5,554 bases of DNA from Phycisphaerae bacterium (GCA_026984555.1 JALSRY010000034.1:1-5554); one strand, 5' to 3'; counted from the stretch's first letter, positions 1-5,339 are shown. Made by a program: numbers and translations. The notes: a model not told the origin generated them from the letters alone.

Positions 1-98
1 ACCGGTTGCAAACCGGTGCCACAGGGTTTCGGGGGTGGGACCACCGGTTGCAAACCGGTGCCACAGGGTATTGGGGGGACCACCGGATGCAATCCGGT
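1..98. repeat. Three tandem copies of a hairpin-forming intergenic repeat
   Basis: Three copies of a 17-base inverted repeat lie at 1-17, 43-59 and 82-98. Copies 1 and 2 read ACCGGTTGCAAACCGGT, which is 7-base arms around GCA. Copy 3 reads ACCGGATGCAATCCGGT: one base changed in the left arm and the matching base changed in the right arm, so the stem stays perfect. Each core is followed by GCCACA and a G-rich linker. Starts are 42 and 39 bases apart. A second inverted repeat, GGTGG-GA-CCACC (34-45), overlaps the start of copy 2 and could compete with its hairpin. Copy 1 touches the window edge, so the array may extend leftwards. The function is unknown; a dispersed REP-like element or an RNA/DNA hairpin array is possible. 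Confidence 0.85.
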
Positions 99-344
99 GC
101 CACAAAGGTATTGAGTTGGCGATTGCGGCGCGCGGTGTCGGTTCGGTGGTACGTGGCGCCATGCGATTCGGGTCGGGGAGTTGGGACGGCGTTGCCGGCG
201 TCCGTGGCGGCGGATATCCTCGAACAGGACATGCGACGCGTGGAGGCGCCGCGAAGCGGTAAATCGTGGATTCGCGCGGGTGCGCCGAGCGGATGGCGGG
301 AAGGCGTGCCACGGGATTCGCCGAGCAATGGAAAGGAACGGCAG
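99..344. other. Leader region without a recognised gene
   Basis: Between the repeat array and the isomerase start I see no convincing gene, RNA gene or promoter hexamer pair. The reading frame of the isomerase happens to stay open through this stretch and the repeats. Its translation there is rich in Arg, Gly and Ser and has no domain character, so I treat it as non-coding. The isomerase promoter presumably lies here or farther upstream, but I cannot place it. Confidence 0.5.
333..337 (+). promoter_or_regulatory. Ribosome binding site of the isomerase gene
   Basis: AAGGA lies 7 bases before the ATG at 345. It decides the start. The in-frame TTG near position 6 would add 113 residues of non-domain sequence in front of an otherwise well-formed signal peptide. 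Confidence 0.75.
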
Positions 345-1448
345 ATGGTTCGAGTTCTATTCGCAGCGGGGCTGATCGCGGCGGTCGCGTTGGCCGACGG
401 GCCTGAACAAGCCACTCACAAGGCGGACCCCCAACACCCCCGGGTCAAGATCGCCACGACACTGGGTGATATCGTGTTGCAGCTCGACGCCGCGAAGGCG
501 CCGGTGACGGTGGATAACTTCTTGCGTTACGCGGAGGAAGGATTCTACAACGGCACGATTTTCCACCGCGTCATCAAGGGTTTCATGATCCAGGGCGGCG
601 GTTTCACCAAGGACATGGAAAAGAAGACGGGGCTCCACGACCCCATCGCCAACGAATGGAAGAACGGGTTGAAGAACAAACGGGGGACGATCGCGATGGC
701 CCGGCTGGGCGGCAACCCCGACTCGGCCACGGCCCAGTTTTTCATCAACGTGGTGGACAATGGTTTTCTCGACCGCCCGCAGCGTGACGGGGCGGCGTAC
801 TGCGTGTTCGGCAAGGTGGTCGAGGGCATGGACGTGGTGGACAAGATCCGCGACACCGAGCTGATCAAGCATCCCAAGTACCCCTCGCCGCGTCCCGTGA
901 CCCCCAAAGAGCCGGTCATCATCAAGAGCGTGACCGTGCTCGACGGGTTGACGCGGGCGAAGGTGGACGAGGCGATCAAGCCGGCGCTGGCGGCCGCGGC
1001 GAAGCGGACCGAAGCAAGGAAGCAAAAGCAGGCGGCCGCGGCGAAAAAGGACCAGCAACGGGCGGCGGAGTTCAAGAAGCTGCTGGCAGCGGGTCACGAT
1101 GCGGCGGGTCACAAGCTGGAGAAGACGGATTCCGGCTTGCAGTACGTGATTCTCAAGCCCGGCGACGGCCCCACGCCCAAGCCTACCGACACCGTGCAGG
1201 TTCACTACACCGGGTGGTTTCTCGCCACGGGAAAGGAGTTCGACAGCTCGGTCCGGCGGGGTCGGCCCGCGACGTTCCCGCTCAATCGGGTCATCAAGGG
1301 TTGGACGGAGGGTGTCGGCATGATGAAGGTCGGTGAAAAACGGCGGCTCATCATTCCGCCCGATTTGGCATACGGGAAACGTGGTCGTCCGGGGATTCCG
1401 CCGAATGCGACGCTGGTGTTCGACGTGGAATTGCTGGCGATCAAGTAG
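345..1448 (+). CDS. Exported dual-domain peptidyl-prolyl isomerase (cyclophilin-FKBP fusion)
   Basis: This 367-residue protein should catalyse cis-trans isomerisation of Xaa-Pro bonds outside the cytoplasm. Residues 1-17 form a short signal peptide (Arg3, hydrophobic core, likely cleavage AVALA|DG). Residues about 32-200 are a cyclophilin domain. FHRVI carries catalytic Arg75, GFMIQGG follows, and the later TAQFFIN motif (129-135) is also typical. Residues about 201-258 are a Lys/Ala/Glu/Arg-rich, probably helical linker. Residues about 259-367 are an FKBP domain with VHYTG (Tyr288), EFD (298-300), VIKGW (316-320), LAYG (Tyr343) and FDVELL near the end. Both domains look complete at their active sites. 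Cyclophilin and FKBP are unrelated folds with the same activity, and fusions of the two are known but uncommon. The gene stands alone, convergent with the small receiver gene. I see no regulatory site for it. Family assignment is firm; the substrate is unknown. Confidence 0.95.
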   Translation: MVRVLFAAGLIAAVALADGPEQATHKADPQHPRVKIATTLGDIVLQLDAAKAPVTVDNFLRYAEEGFYNGTIFHRVIKGFMIQGGGFTKDMEKKTGLHDPIANEWKNGLKNKRGTIAMARLGGNPDSATAQFFINVVDNGFLDRPQRDGAAYCVFGKVVEGMDVVDKIRDTELIKHPKYPSPRPVTPKEPVIIKSVTVLDGLTRAKVDEAIKPALAAAAKRTEARKQKQAAAAKKDQQRAAEFKKLLAAGHDAAGHKLEKTDSGLQYVILKPGDGPTPKPTDTVQVHYTGWFLATGKEFDSSVRRGRPATFPLNRVIKGWTEGVGMMKVGEKRRLIIPPDLAYGKRGRPGIPPNATLVFDVELLAIK

Positions 1449-1473
1449 GCTCACAGTCGCGGCCGGGCGTGAG

Positions 1474-1498
1474 CCGGCGCGCTGGGGCGGCGCGCCGG
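1474..1498. terminator. GC-rich stem-loop between convergent genes, probable bidirectional terminator
   Basis: CCGGCGCGC (1474-1482) and GCGCGCCGG (1490-1498) form a perfect 9-bp stem around a 7-base loop, TGGGGCG. It begins 26 bases after the isomerase stop and ends 18 bases from the stop of the opposing receiver gene. The 68-base space between the two stops holds little else. Neither strand has a proper T-tract after the stem (only TTT at 1509-1511 on +), so it is not a textbook intrinsic terminator. Position and stability still make termination or 3'-end protection of both transcripts the most likely role. Confidence 0.6.
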
Positions 1499-1516
1499 GG
1501 GGCTGGGGTTTGGACG

Positions 1517-1942
1517 TCAGACCGCCGGGAGCTGGCTTTCGGGGATGCCGAGCAGCCGGGCGAGTTGCGCCAGCTCGAAAGGCTTCTCGATGCAGGTGCA
1601 CCGGGGTGTGTCGCAGCAGGTCGAAGCCTGGGCCGCGTCGGCGACCGTGCGCACGATGTCCACACAGGTGTTGAACGTGTGGGCGTGTTGTTCGAGCGTC
1701 GCGATCACGCCGGCGGCGAGCTGGTCGGAGACGATGAGCACGTCCACGGGGTGCGTTTCCAGTGTGTGGCGGGCGTCGTCCGGAGAGCTCGTCGCGTAGA
1801 CGTCGAACCACTTGCTCAGATAGGTTTTGAGCGACCATTGCGTCAGGGGGTCGGGTTCGACCGCCAGCACGCGGCGGCGCGCACCGGGGGTGCGGGCCTG
1901 TGGCAAGGGTTCGGGTTGTCGAACGGACGCGTCGCGTTCCAC
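1517..1942 (-). CDS. Stand-alone, cysteine-rich receiver-domain protein
   Basis: This 141-residue protein (GTG start) is a single CheY-like receiver with no output domain. After a basic, proline-containing tail (1-24), strand 1 reads VLAVEPDP (25-32). Usually two acidic residues stand at the metal site; here Glu29 is followed by Pro30, then Asp31. Strand 3, VLIVSD, offers Asp73 as the phosphoacceptor, although a one-residue shift could place Ser72 there. Thr99 (VRT) and Lys120-Pro121 (EKPF) are the expected switch residues. Cys109, Cys110, Cys115 and Cys117 sit just before Lys120, with Cys93 in the preceding strand, which is unusual for a receiver. It is transcribed away from the globin-kinase gene, so it may be a second phosphate acceptor or a modulator. 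The open frame continues upstream to 2461, but that part is a Pro/Ser/Arg-rich stretch without domain character. A good ribosome site supports the start at 1942. Confidence 0.8.
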   Translation of the reverse strand: MERDASVRQPEPLPQARTPGARRRVLAVEPDPLTQWSLKTYLSKWFDVYATSSPDDARHTLETHPVDVLIVSDQLAAGVIATLEQHAHTFNTCVDIVRTVADAAQASTCCDTPRCTCIEKPFELAQLARLLGIPESQLPAV

Positions 1943-1948
1943 GAAGAA

Positions 1949-1953
1949 CCTCT
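1949..1953 (-). promoter_or_regulatory. Ribosome binding site that fixes the GTG start of the receiver gene
   Basis: On the - strand AGAGG stands 6 bases before the GTG at 1942-1940. No ATG in the longer open frame gives such a match close to the receiver domain; the next upstream ATG is at 2221. This argues for a 141-residue protein rather than one of 234 or more residues. Confidence 0.65.
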
Positions 1954-2006
1954 GCGGTTGCGTAAGGCGGCGTGCCGCCGGGGGTTGTGGGGACACGAGC
2001 CCTGGT

Positions 2007-2027
2007 CGGTTCGTGATTCCCGAACCG
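2007..2027. promoter_or_regulatory. Inverted repeat, possible activator-binding site
   Basis: CGGTTCG (2007-2013) and CGAACCG (2021-2027) form a perfect 7-base dyad with a 7-base centre. Its 14-base arm-to-arm period and its place 18 bases upstream of a -24/-12-like sequence would suit a dimeric Fis-type helix-turn-helix protein such as the neighbouring NtrC-family activator. It could instead be an RNA hairpin in the leader of the receiver gene. Operator function is inferred from symmetry and position only. Confidence 0.35.
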
Positions 2028-2044
2028 TCCCCCTCGCGGACACA

Positions 2045-2060
2045 GGGCAACAGCGTTGCA
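2045..2060 (+). promoter_or_regulatory. Sigma-54 (-24/-12) promoter candidate
   Basis: The element reads GGGCAACAGCGTTGCA. Against the sigma-54 consensus TGGCACG-N4-TTGCA it keeps the essential GG and GC with exactly ten bases between them, plus the full TTGCA block; T-24 and the CG after GGCA are lost. It points toward the globin kinase, but the leader would be about 340 bases long. The element is itself an inverted repeat (GCAAC-AGC-GTTGC, 2047-2059), so the match may be a by-product of that symmetry. Confidence 0.3.
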
Positions 2061-2244
2061 CACGGCGTGCCAGATGGCGAGTGGGCCGAATCGAGCCGCG
2101 CGGCGGGAGGATGCGGCACTTGCAGGCAGGAGAATTGGGGCACAAGCCGCAGCGAGGGGGAAAAGGCCCACAGAGCGTGTGGAAAACGGCCTGCGCGGGG
2201 CTCGGCGGTGGAAAACAGCATGTCGCGTGCGCGAAATTCCGCAC

Positions 2245-2260
2245 CCCCGGCCGCCCGGGG
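2245..2260. other. GC-rich hairpin upstream of the tandem TATAAT boxes
   Basis: CCCCGG (2245-2250) and CCGGGG (2255-2260) pair around a 4-base loop. The stem can continue through CA/TG if one C bulges. It sits immediately 5' of the two TATAAT boxes. It has no T-tract on either strand, so it could insulate the promoter from upstream reading or bind a regulator; neither is shown. Confidence 0.35.
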
Positions 2261-2273
2261 TGGGGTTCCGCGA

Positions 2274-2294
2274 TATAATGTGTTGCAGTATAAT
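2274..2294 (+). promoter_or_regulatory. Two TATAAT -10 boxes in tandem, likely promoter of the globin-kinase operon
   Basis: Perfect TATAAT hexamers lie at 2274-2279 and 2289-2294, both followed by G, in an otherwise very GC-rich context. They lie 122-142 bases before the kinase start and point toward it. No convincing -35 box lies at the usual distance for either (TTCCGC at 2266-2271 for the second is poor), so an activator or an alternative sigma factor may be needed. The - strand also offers TATACT here (2293-2288), so a divergent promoter for the receiver gene cannot be excluded. Confidence 0.45.
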
Positions 2295-2405
2295 GGGTTA
2301 TGGATGCGAGGCTGGCGACTGGTCATGCTGAGACTGGCCTGGTAGGCTGGGGCGGCTCCGCGCGGTGTGTGGGGGCTGGTCCTGGGTGGGGTAGGTTGTC
2401 GCGGT

Positions 2406-2410
2406 AGAGG
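2406..2410 (+). promoter_or_regulatory. Ribosome binding site candidate for the GTG start of the kinase
   Basis: AGAGG stands 5 bases before GTG 2416. A competing AGGA at 2440-2443 stands 5 bases before ATG 2449 and 11 before ATG 2455, so the kinase may start at any of these in-frame codons. Confidence 0.45.
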
Positions 2411-2415
2411 CACCC

Positions 2416-3756
2416 GTGCCGATCGGCTCGATGGTCCGCAGGAACGAGATGCGCATGGCACCAGAAACGGATCCCGACCGCCGACGGAACCCGACCGGCG
2501 ATGTGCTGCTCTCCCGCACGGGCGGGCGGGCGGCGGGGCGCGCCGCCGGTGTCGGGGACATGTTCGAGCAGCTCAAGCGGTACGTGGGGTTCGACGAAGC
2601 CGACGCCCAGCGGTTGCGGCGGTTGCGCGAGGTGGTCGAACCGCACCTGCCGCGTATCGTGGATCGCTTTTACGCCCAGATCGGATCGGACCCGGCCACG
2701 CGTCGGATCGTGCAACGGGGCGAGGACCACACGCAGGCGCTTCGCCGCACGCTGGCGGCGTGGCTTCAATCGCTGCTGGCGGGGCGGTACGACGAGGAGT
2801 ATCTGCGGCGGCGGGTGCGGATTGGTCGGGTGCACGTCCGGGTGGGTTTGCCGCAGCATTACATGGTGGCGGCGGTGGAGGTCATTCGGCAGGAGCTGCA
2901 CGAACTGGTTCTCGCGTCGGATCTGCCCGAGTCGGCGGCGGCGTTGGGATCGCTGCACAAGCTCCTGGCGATCGAAACGTCGATCATGCTCGCGAGTTAC
3001 CAGGGCACGTTTGTGGAGCGGGTGCGGCAAGACGAACGCAGCGCGATGCGTGAACGCTTGACGCAGGCCGAACACCTGGCCCAGATCGGGCGTTTGGCCG
3101 CGTCGCTGGCACACGAGATCAAGAACCCGCTGGCGGGGATCAGCGGGGCGATCCAGGTCATTCGCGATTCGATGCCGGCCGATGCGCCGCACCGGCCGAT
3201 CCTGGGTGAGGTGTTGCGGCAGATCAACCGGTTGGACCAGACGGTGAAGGATTTGCTCGTCTACGCGCGCCCGGTGCCGCCGCGGTTCGAGTCGTGCGAT
3301 CTCAACCAGGTGGTGGCGCGGCTGAAGACGGTATTGCGGCGGGAGCCGGCGATGCAGCACGTGCGTTTGGCCTGTTGCGACGACAAGCAGCCGTTGCCGC
3401 CGATCGAGGCGGACGAGAACCAGATCGAGCAGTTGCTGATGAACCTGATTCTGAACGCGGCGCACGCTTCGTCTGAAGGTGGGGTCGTGACGCTGCGAGC
3501 GGCGCGGTCGCGGGCGGGGGTGCGGCTGGAGGTTGTGGACCAGGGCGAGGGGATGGACGAGGAGACACGTCGTCGGGCGCTCGAGCCGTTTTTCACGACG
3601 AAGGCGCGGGGGACGGGGTTGGGGTTGCCGATCTGCCGGCGGATTGTGGAAACGCACGGGGGTACGATGTCGATCGAGAGCGTACCGGGGGCGGGCACGA
3701 CGGTGCGTATAGAGTTGCCGCGGCACCAGCGCGCACCGGAACGGGAATGGGCATGA
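2416..3756 (+). CDS. Soluble globin-coupled sensor histidine kinase
   Basis: This 446-residue protein has no membrane segment. Residues about 49-200 are a protoglobin sensor domain. RVHVRVGLP carries the likely proximal haem ligand His140, and DRFYAQI carries Tyr86, the expected distal tyrosine. Their 54-residue spacing equals that of Tyr45/His99 in the characterised Anaeromyxobacter kinase AfGcHK (from memory). Residues about 200-285 are a linker helix and HisKA dimerisation domain with phosphoacceptor His233 in LAHEIKNPL. The ATPase domain (about 330-437) has the N-box Asn343/Asn347, DQGEGM (375-380), PFFTTK and GTGLGLPI (399-406). It probably senses O2, NO or CO in the cytoplasm and phosphorylates the activator encoded four bases into its stop. 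The start is uncertain: GTG 2416 has AGAGG 5 bases upstream, ATG 2449 has AGGA, and ATG 2560 begins the globin domain but lacks a well-spaced site. Residues 1-48 are Arg/Gly-rich and may be partly untranslated. Confidence 0.93.
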   Translation: MPIGSMVRRNEMRMAPETDPDRRRNPTGDVLLSRTGGRAAGRAAGVGDMFEQLKRYVGFDEADAQRLRRLREVVEPHLPRIVDRFYAQIGSDPATRRIVQRGEDHTQALRRTLAAWLQSLLAGRYDEEYLRRRVRIGRVHVRVGLPQHYMVAAVEVIRQELHELVLASDLPESAAALGSLHKLLAIETSIMLASYQGTFVERVRQDERSAMRERLTQAEHLAQIGRLAASLAHEIKNPLAGISGAIQVIRDSMPADAPHRPILGEVLRQINRLDQTVKDLLVYARPVPPRFESCDLNQVVARLKTVLRREPAMQHVRLACCDDKQPLPPIEADENQIEQLLMNLILNAAHASSEGGVVTLRAARSRAGVRLEVVDQGEGMDEETRRRALEPFFTTKARGTGLGLPICRRIVETHGGTMSIESVPGAGTTVRIELPRHQRAPEREWA

Positions 3757-5126
3757 AGATTCGCGTCCTGATTGTCGAGGATGAAGGGCTGATTCGCTGG
3801 TCGCTGCGCCAGAAGTTCGAGGAACGTGGCTATGTGGTCACGGAGGCGGAGGACGGCAAGGCGGCGTTGGAGGCGTTGGAGGACAACGTCTTCGACCTGA
3901 TCATGCTGGACTACAAGTTGCCCGACACGACGGGGCTGGATGTGCTCGAACACGTGCGGGCGGGCGACATGGACACGGTCGTCATCATGATGACGGCGTA
4001 CAGCACGATCGAGAGCGCGGTTCGGGCGATCAAGCTGGGGGCGTTCGACTACATCACGAAGCCGTTTCAGATGGAGCAGATGCTCTTCACCGTGGACAAA
4101 GCGCTCGAGACGACCAAGCTTCGCCGGGAGGTGCGGGAGCTGCGCCGGCACCTGGAAGACAAGTATGGCACGGACGAGATCATCGGCCAGCATCCGTCGA
4201 TGCACAAGCTGCTGGAGATGATCCGGCAGATCGCGCAGACGGGCGTTTCGACGGTGTTTCTGCGCGGGGAGACCGGCACGGGGAAGGACCTGGTCGCGCG
4301 GGTGCTGCATCGCAGCTCGGAACGGGCCGCGCAGCCGTTCGTGAACATCACGTGCACCGCGCTGTCCGAAACGCTGCTGGAGAGCGAGCTGTTCGGCCAT
4401 GAGCGTGGGGCGTTCACCGACGCCAAGACGCAGAAAAAAGGGCTGCTCGAGATGGCGGACGGCGGGACGGTTTTCCTCGACGAGATCGGGGACATGCCCG
4501 CGGCGCTCCAGGCGAAACTGCTGCGTTTTCTCGAAGAACGCCGGTTTCGTCGGGTGGGGGGGACGAAGGAGATTTCGGTCGATGTGCGCGTGATCGCCGC
4601 GACGAACCGGGATATCGAGAAGTCGATCGAGCAGGGCAGTTTTCGGCGCGATCTGCTCTATCGTCTCAACGTGGTGACGATCTACCTGCCGCCGCTGCGG
4701 GCGCGGGGCGATGACATCAAGCTGTTGACGCAGCATTTCGTGCAGCGTTTCGCGCGGGAGTTCAAGAAGACGGTGACGGACGTGAGCGATGCGGCATACG
4801 AGATGTTGTACGGCTATAGCTGGCCGGGCAACGTGCGTGAGCTGCGCAACGTGATCGAACGGGCGGTACTGCTGTGCCGGGGCGAGACGCTCGATGCCGA
4901 CGACATCGTGCTGGGCCGGTCGGAGAGTACGCCGTGGGAATGGAACATCGAGCACATCACCCTGCCGCCCAACGGGTTCAATTTTGACAAGCTGCGGCGG
5001 CTCGAACGCCACCTGCTGTGCCAGGCGCTGGAGCGGACGGGGAACAACCAGAGCAAAGCGGCGAAGCTGCTGAACCTGTCGCGGGATCGGTTGCGCTACC
5101 GGCTTCAGAAGCACGGGCTGCTGTGA
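3753..5126 (+). CDS. NtrC-family sigma-54-dependent response regulator
   Basis: This 457-residue transcription activator is the probable partner of the globin kinase. The receiver domain (1-120) has Glu9/Asp10, phosphoacceptor Asp53 (LDYKLP), Thr81 and Lys103-Pro104. The AAA+ domain (about 142-380) has Walker A GETGTGKD (172-179), Walker B VFLDE (240-244), arginine-finger region FRRDLLYRL (297-305) and WPGNVREL (357-364). A Fis-type helix-turn-helix (about 430-455, SKAAKLLNLSRDRLRYRL) ends the protein. The sigma-54 contact loop reads GAFTDA (219-224) instead of the usual GAFTGA. Its ATG overlaps the kinase stop as ATGA, with GGGA 6 bases upstream, so translation is probably coupled. An in-frame ATG at 3747 is less well spaced from that site. 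The domain order matches AtoC/ZraR/NtrC proteins. Target promoters should carry -24/-12 elements; they are not evident here except for the candidate upstream of the kinase. Confidence 0.96.
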   Translation: MKIRVLIVEDEGLIRWSLRQKFEERGYVVTEAEDGKAALEALEDNVFDLIMLDYKLPDTTGLDVLEHVRAGDMDTVVIMMTAYSTIESAVRAIKLGAFDYITKPFQMEQMLFTVDKALETTKLRREVRELRRHLEDKYGTDEIIGQHPSMHKLLEMIRQIAQTGVSTVFLRGETGTGKDLVARVLHRSSERAAQPFVNITCTALSETLLESELFGHERGAFTDAKTQKKGLLEMADGGTVFLDEIGDMPAALQAKLLRFLEERRFRRVGGTKEISVDVRVIAATNRDIEKSIEQGSFRRDLLYRLNVVTIYLPPLRARGDDIKLLTQHFVQRFAREFKKTVTDVSDAAYEMLYGYSWPGNVRELRNVIERAVLLCRGETLDADDIVLGRSESTPWEWNIEHITLPPNGFNFDKLRRLERHLLCQALERTGNNQSKAAKLLNLSRDRLRYRLQKHGLL

Positions 5127-5254
5127 GGGGGCCGATCGAGTCGAGGGATTTCAACGTAGGTGGATTTGCTGAACGATTGCAAAGAGCGGAATGTCGGTAT
5201 GCGCATAACATAACGAGATGGATGGAGAGACGCGGGGTGGCGGCGTGTGTGTCC

Positions 5255-5283
5255 TTGACAATCAGAACATTGTTGGCTAGCTT
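5255..5283 (+). promoter_or_regulatory. Sigma-70-type promoter candidate of the last gene
   Basis: A perfect -35 hexamer TTGACA (5255-5260) is followed after 17 bases by TAGCTT (5278-5283), which keeps the important T1, A2 and T6 of TATAAT. Transcription would begin near 5290, about 50 bases before the ATG. A short dyad ACAAT-N6-ATTGT (5258-5273) overlaps the -35 box and could be an operator. Confidence 0.45.
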
Positions 5284-5284
5284 A

Positions 5285-5311
5285 CCATCAGCGTTCAGCG
5301 ATGAACGATGG
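5285..5311 (+). promoter_or_regulatory. GCGA-capped hairpin in the 5' leader of the last gene
   Basis: CGTTCA (5292-5297) pairs with TGAACG (5302-5307) around GCGA, a GNRA-type tetraloop. Below a 3-base bulge (CAG, 5289-5291), CCAT (5285-5288) pairs with ATGG (5308-5311). It ends 16 bases before the ribosome site and would sit at or near the 5' end of the mRNA. A stabilising or regulatory leader hairpin is inferred. Confidence 0.4.
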
Positions 5312-5327
5312 GAGTGGCCCACTTCGT

Positions 5328-5332
5328 AGGAG
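5328..5332 (+). promoter_or_regulatory. Strong ribosome binding site of the last gene
   Basis: AGGAG lies 7 bases before ATG 5340. It is the best ribosome site in the window and fixes the start. Confidence 0.8.
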
Positions 5333-5339
5333 AACGATC

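Larger units (their letters stand above)
1943..2415. other. Divergent intergenic region between receiver gene and globin-kinase gene
   Basis: These 473 bases separate two diverging sensory genes and hold several dyads, listed separately where they stand out. Close to the receiver gene is a palindrome, GGCGGC-GT-GCCGCC (1966-1979), which would be a compact hairpin just upstream of its ribosome site. A GC-only palindrome, GCCGCGCGGC, lies at 2095-2104. GTGGAAAAC occurs twice (2179-2187 and 2208-2216). Open frames here on either strand have no protein-like composition. I see no tRNA or known riboswitch. Promoters for both flanking genes should lie here. Confidence 0.6.
5127..5339. other. AT-richer intergenic region before the last gene
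   Basis: After the activator stop the composition changes from strongly GC-rich to near balanced. I see no clear terminator hairpin for the operon. The region contains a perfect 10-base palindrome TATGCGCATA (5198-5207), a TTGACA box, a GCGA-capped hairpin, and an 11-base dyad AGTGG-C-CCACT (5313-5323) just before the ribosome site of the next gene. No small open frame here looks like a protein. Confidence 0.5.

Noticed and set aside
6..344. N-terminal extension of the isomerase starting at TTG near position 6
   Set aside because: It would bury a good signal peptide 113 residues inside the protein and translate hairpin repeats. ATG 345 has AAGGA 7 bases upstream.
357..2171. Very long open frame on the - strand (604 codons), antisense to the isomerase
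   Set aside because: Its translation is dominated by Arg, His, Pro and Leu with no domain. It is antisense to a well-supported isomerase and, in another frame, overlaps the receiver gene. Long antisense frames are expected where third positions are mostly G/C.
2178..2216. TGTGGAAAA and GGTGGAAAA as possible DnaA boxes
   Set aside because: They are only near matches to TGTGGATAA, there are only two, and there is no AT-rich unwinding element or replication gene nearby. A coincidental short repeat is more likely.
2056..2331. Small + strand open frame of 91 codons in the divergent region
   Set aside because: It starts with TTG inside a dyad, has no ribosome site I can see, and its composition is not protein-like.
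2323..5114. Two long - strand open frames opposite the kinase and activator (2323-3726 and 3261-5114)
   Set aside because: Both are Arg/His/Leu/Gln-rich, lack recognisable motifs and mirror the codon structure of the strongly supported + strand genes, so they are shadows.
5127..5155. Intrinsic terminator after the activator gene
   Set aside because: The sequence GGGGGCCGATCGAGTCGAGG offers only 3-4 bp pairings and no T-tract follows, so I do not call a terminator.
5166..5181. TTGCTGAACGATTGCA as a sigma-54 promoter for the last gene
   Set aside because: TTGCA is present, but the essential GG at -24 is TG. A TTGACA-type promoter with normal spacing lies closer to the gene.
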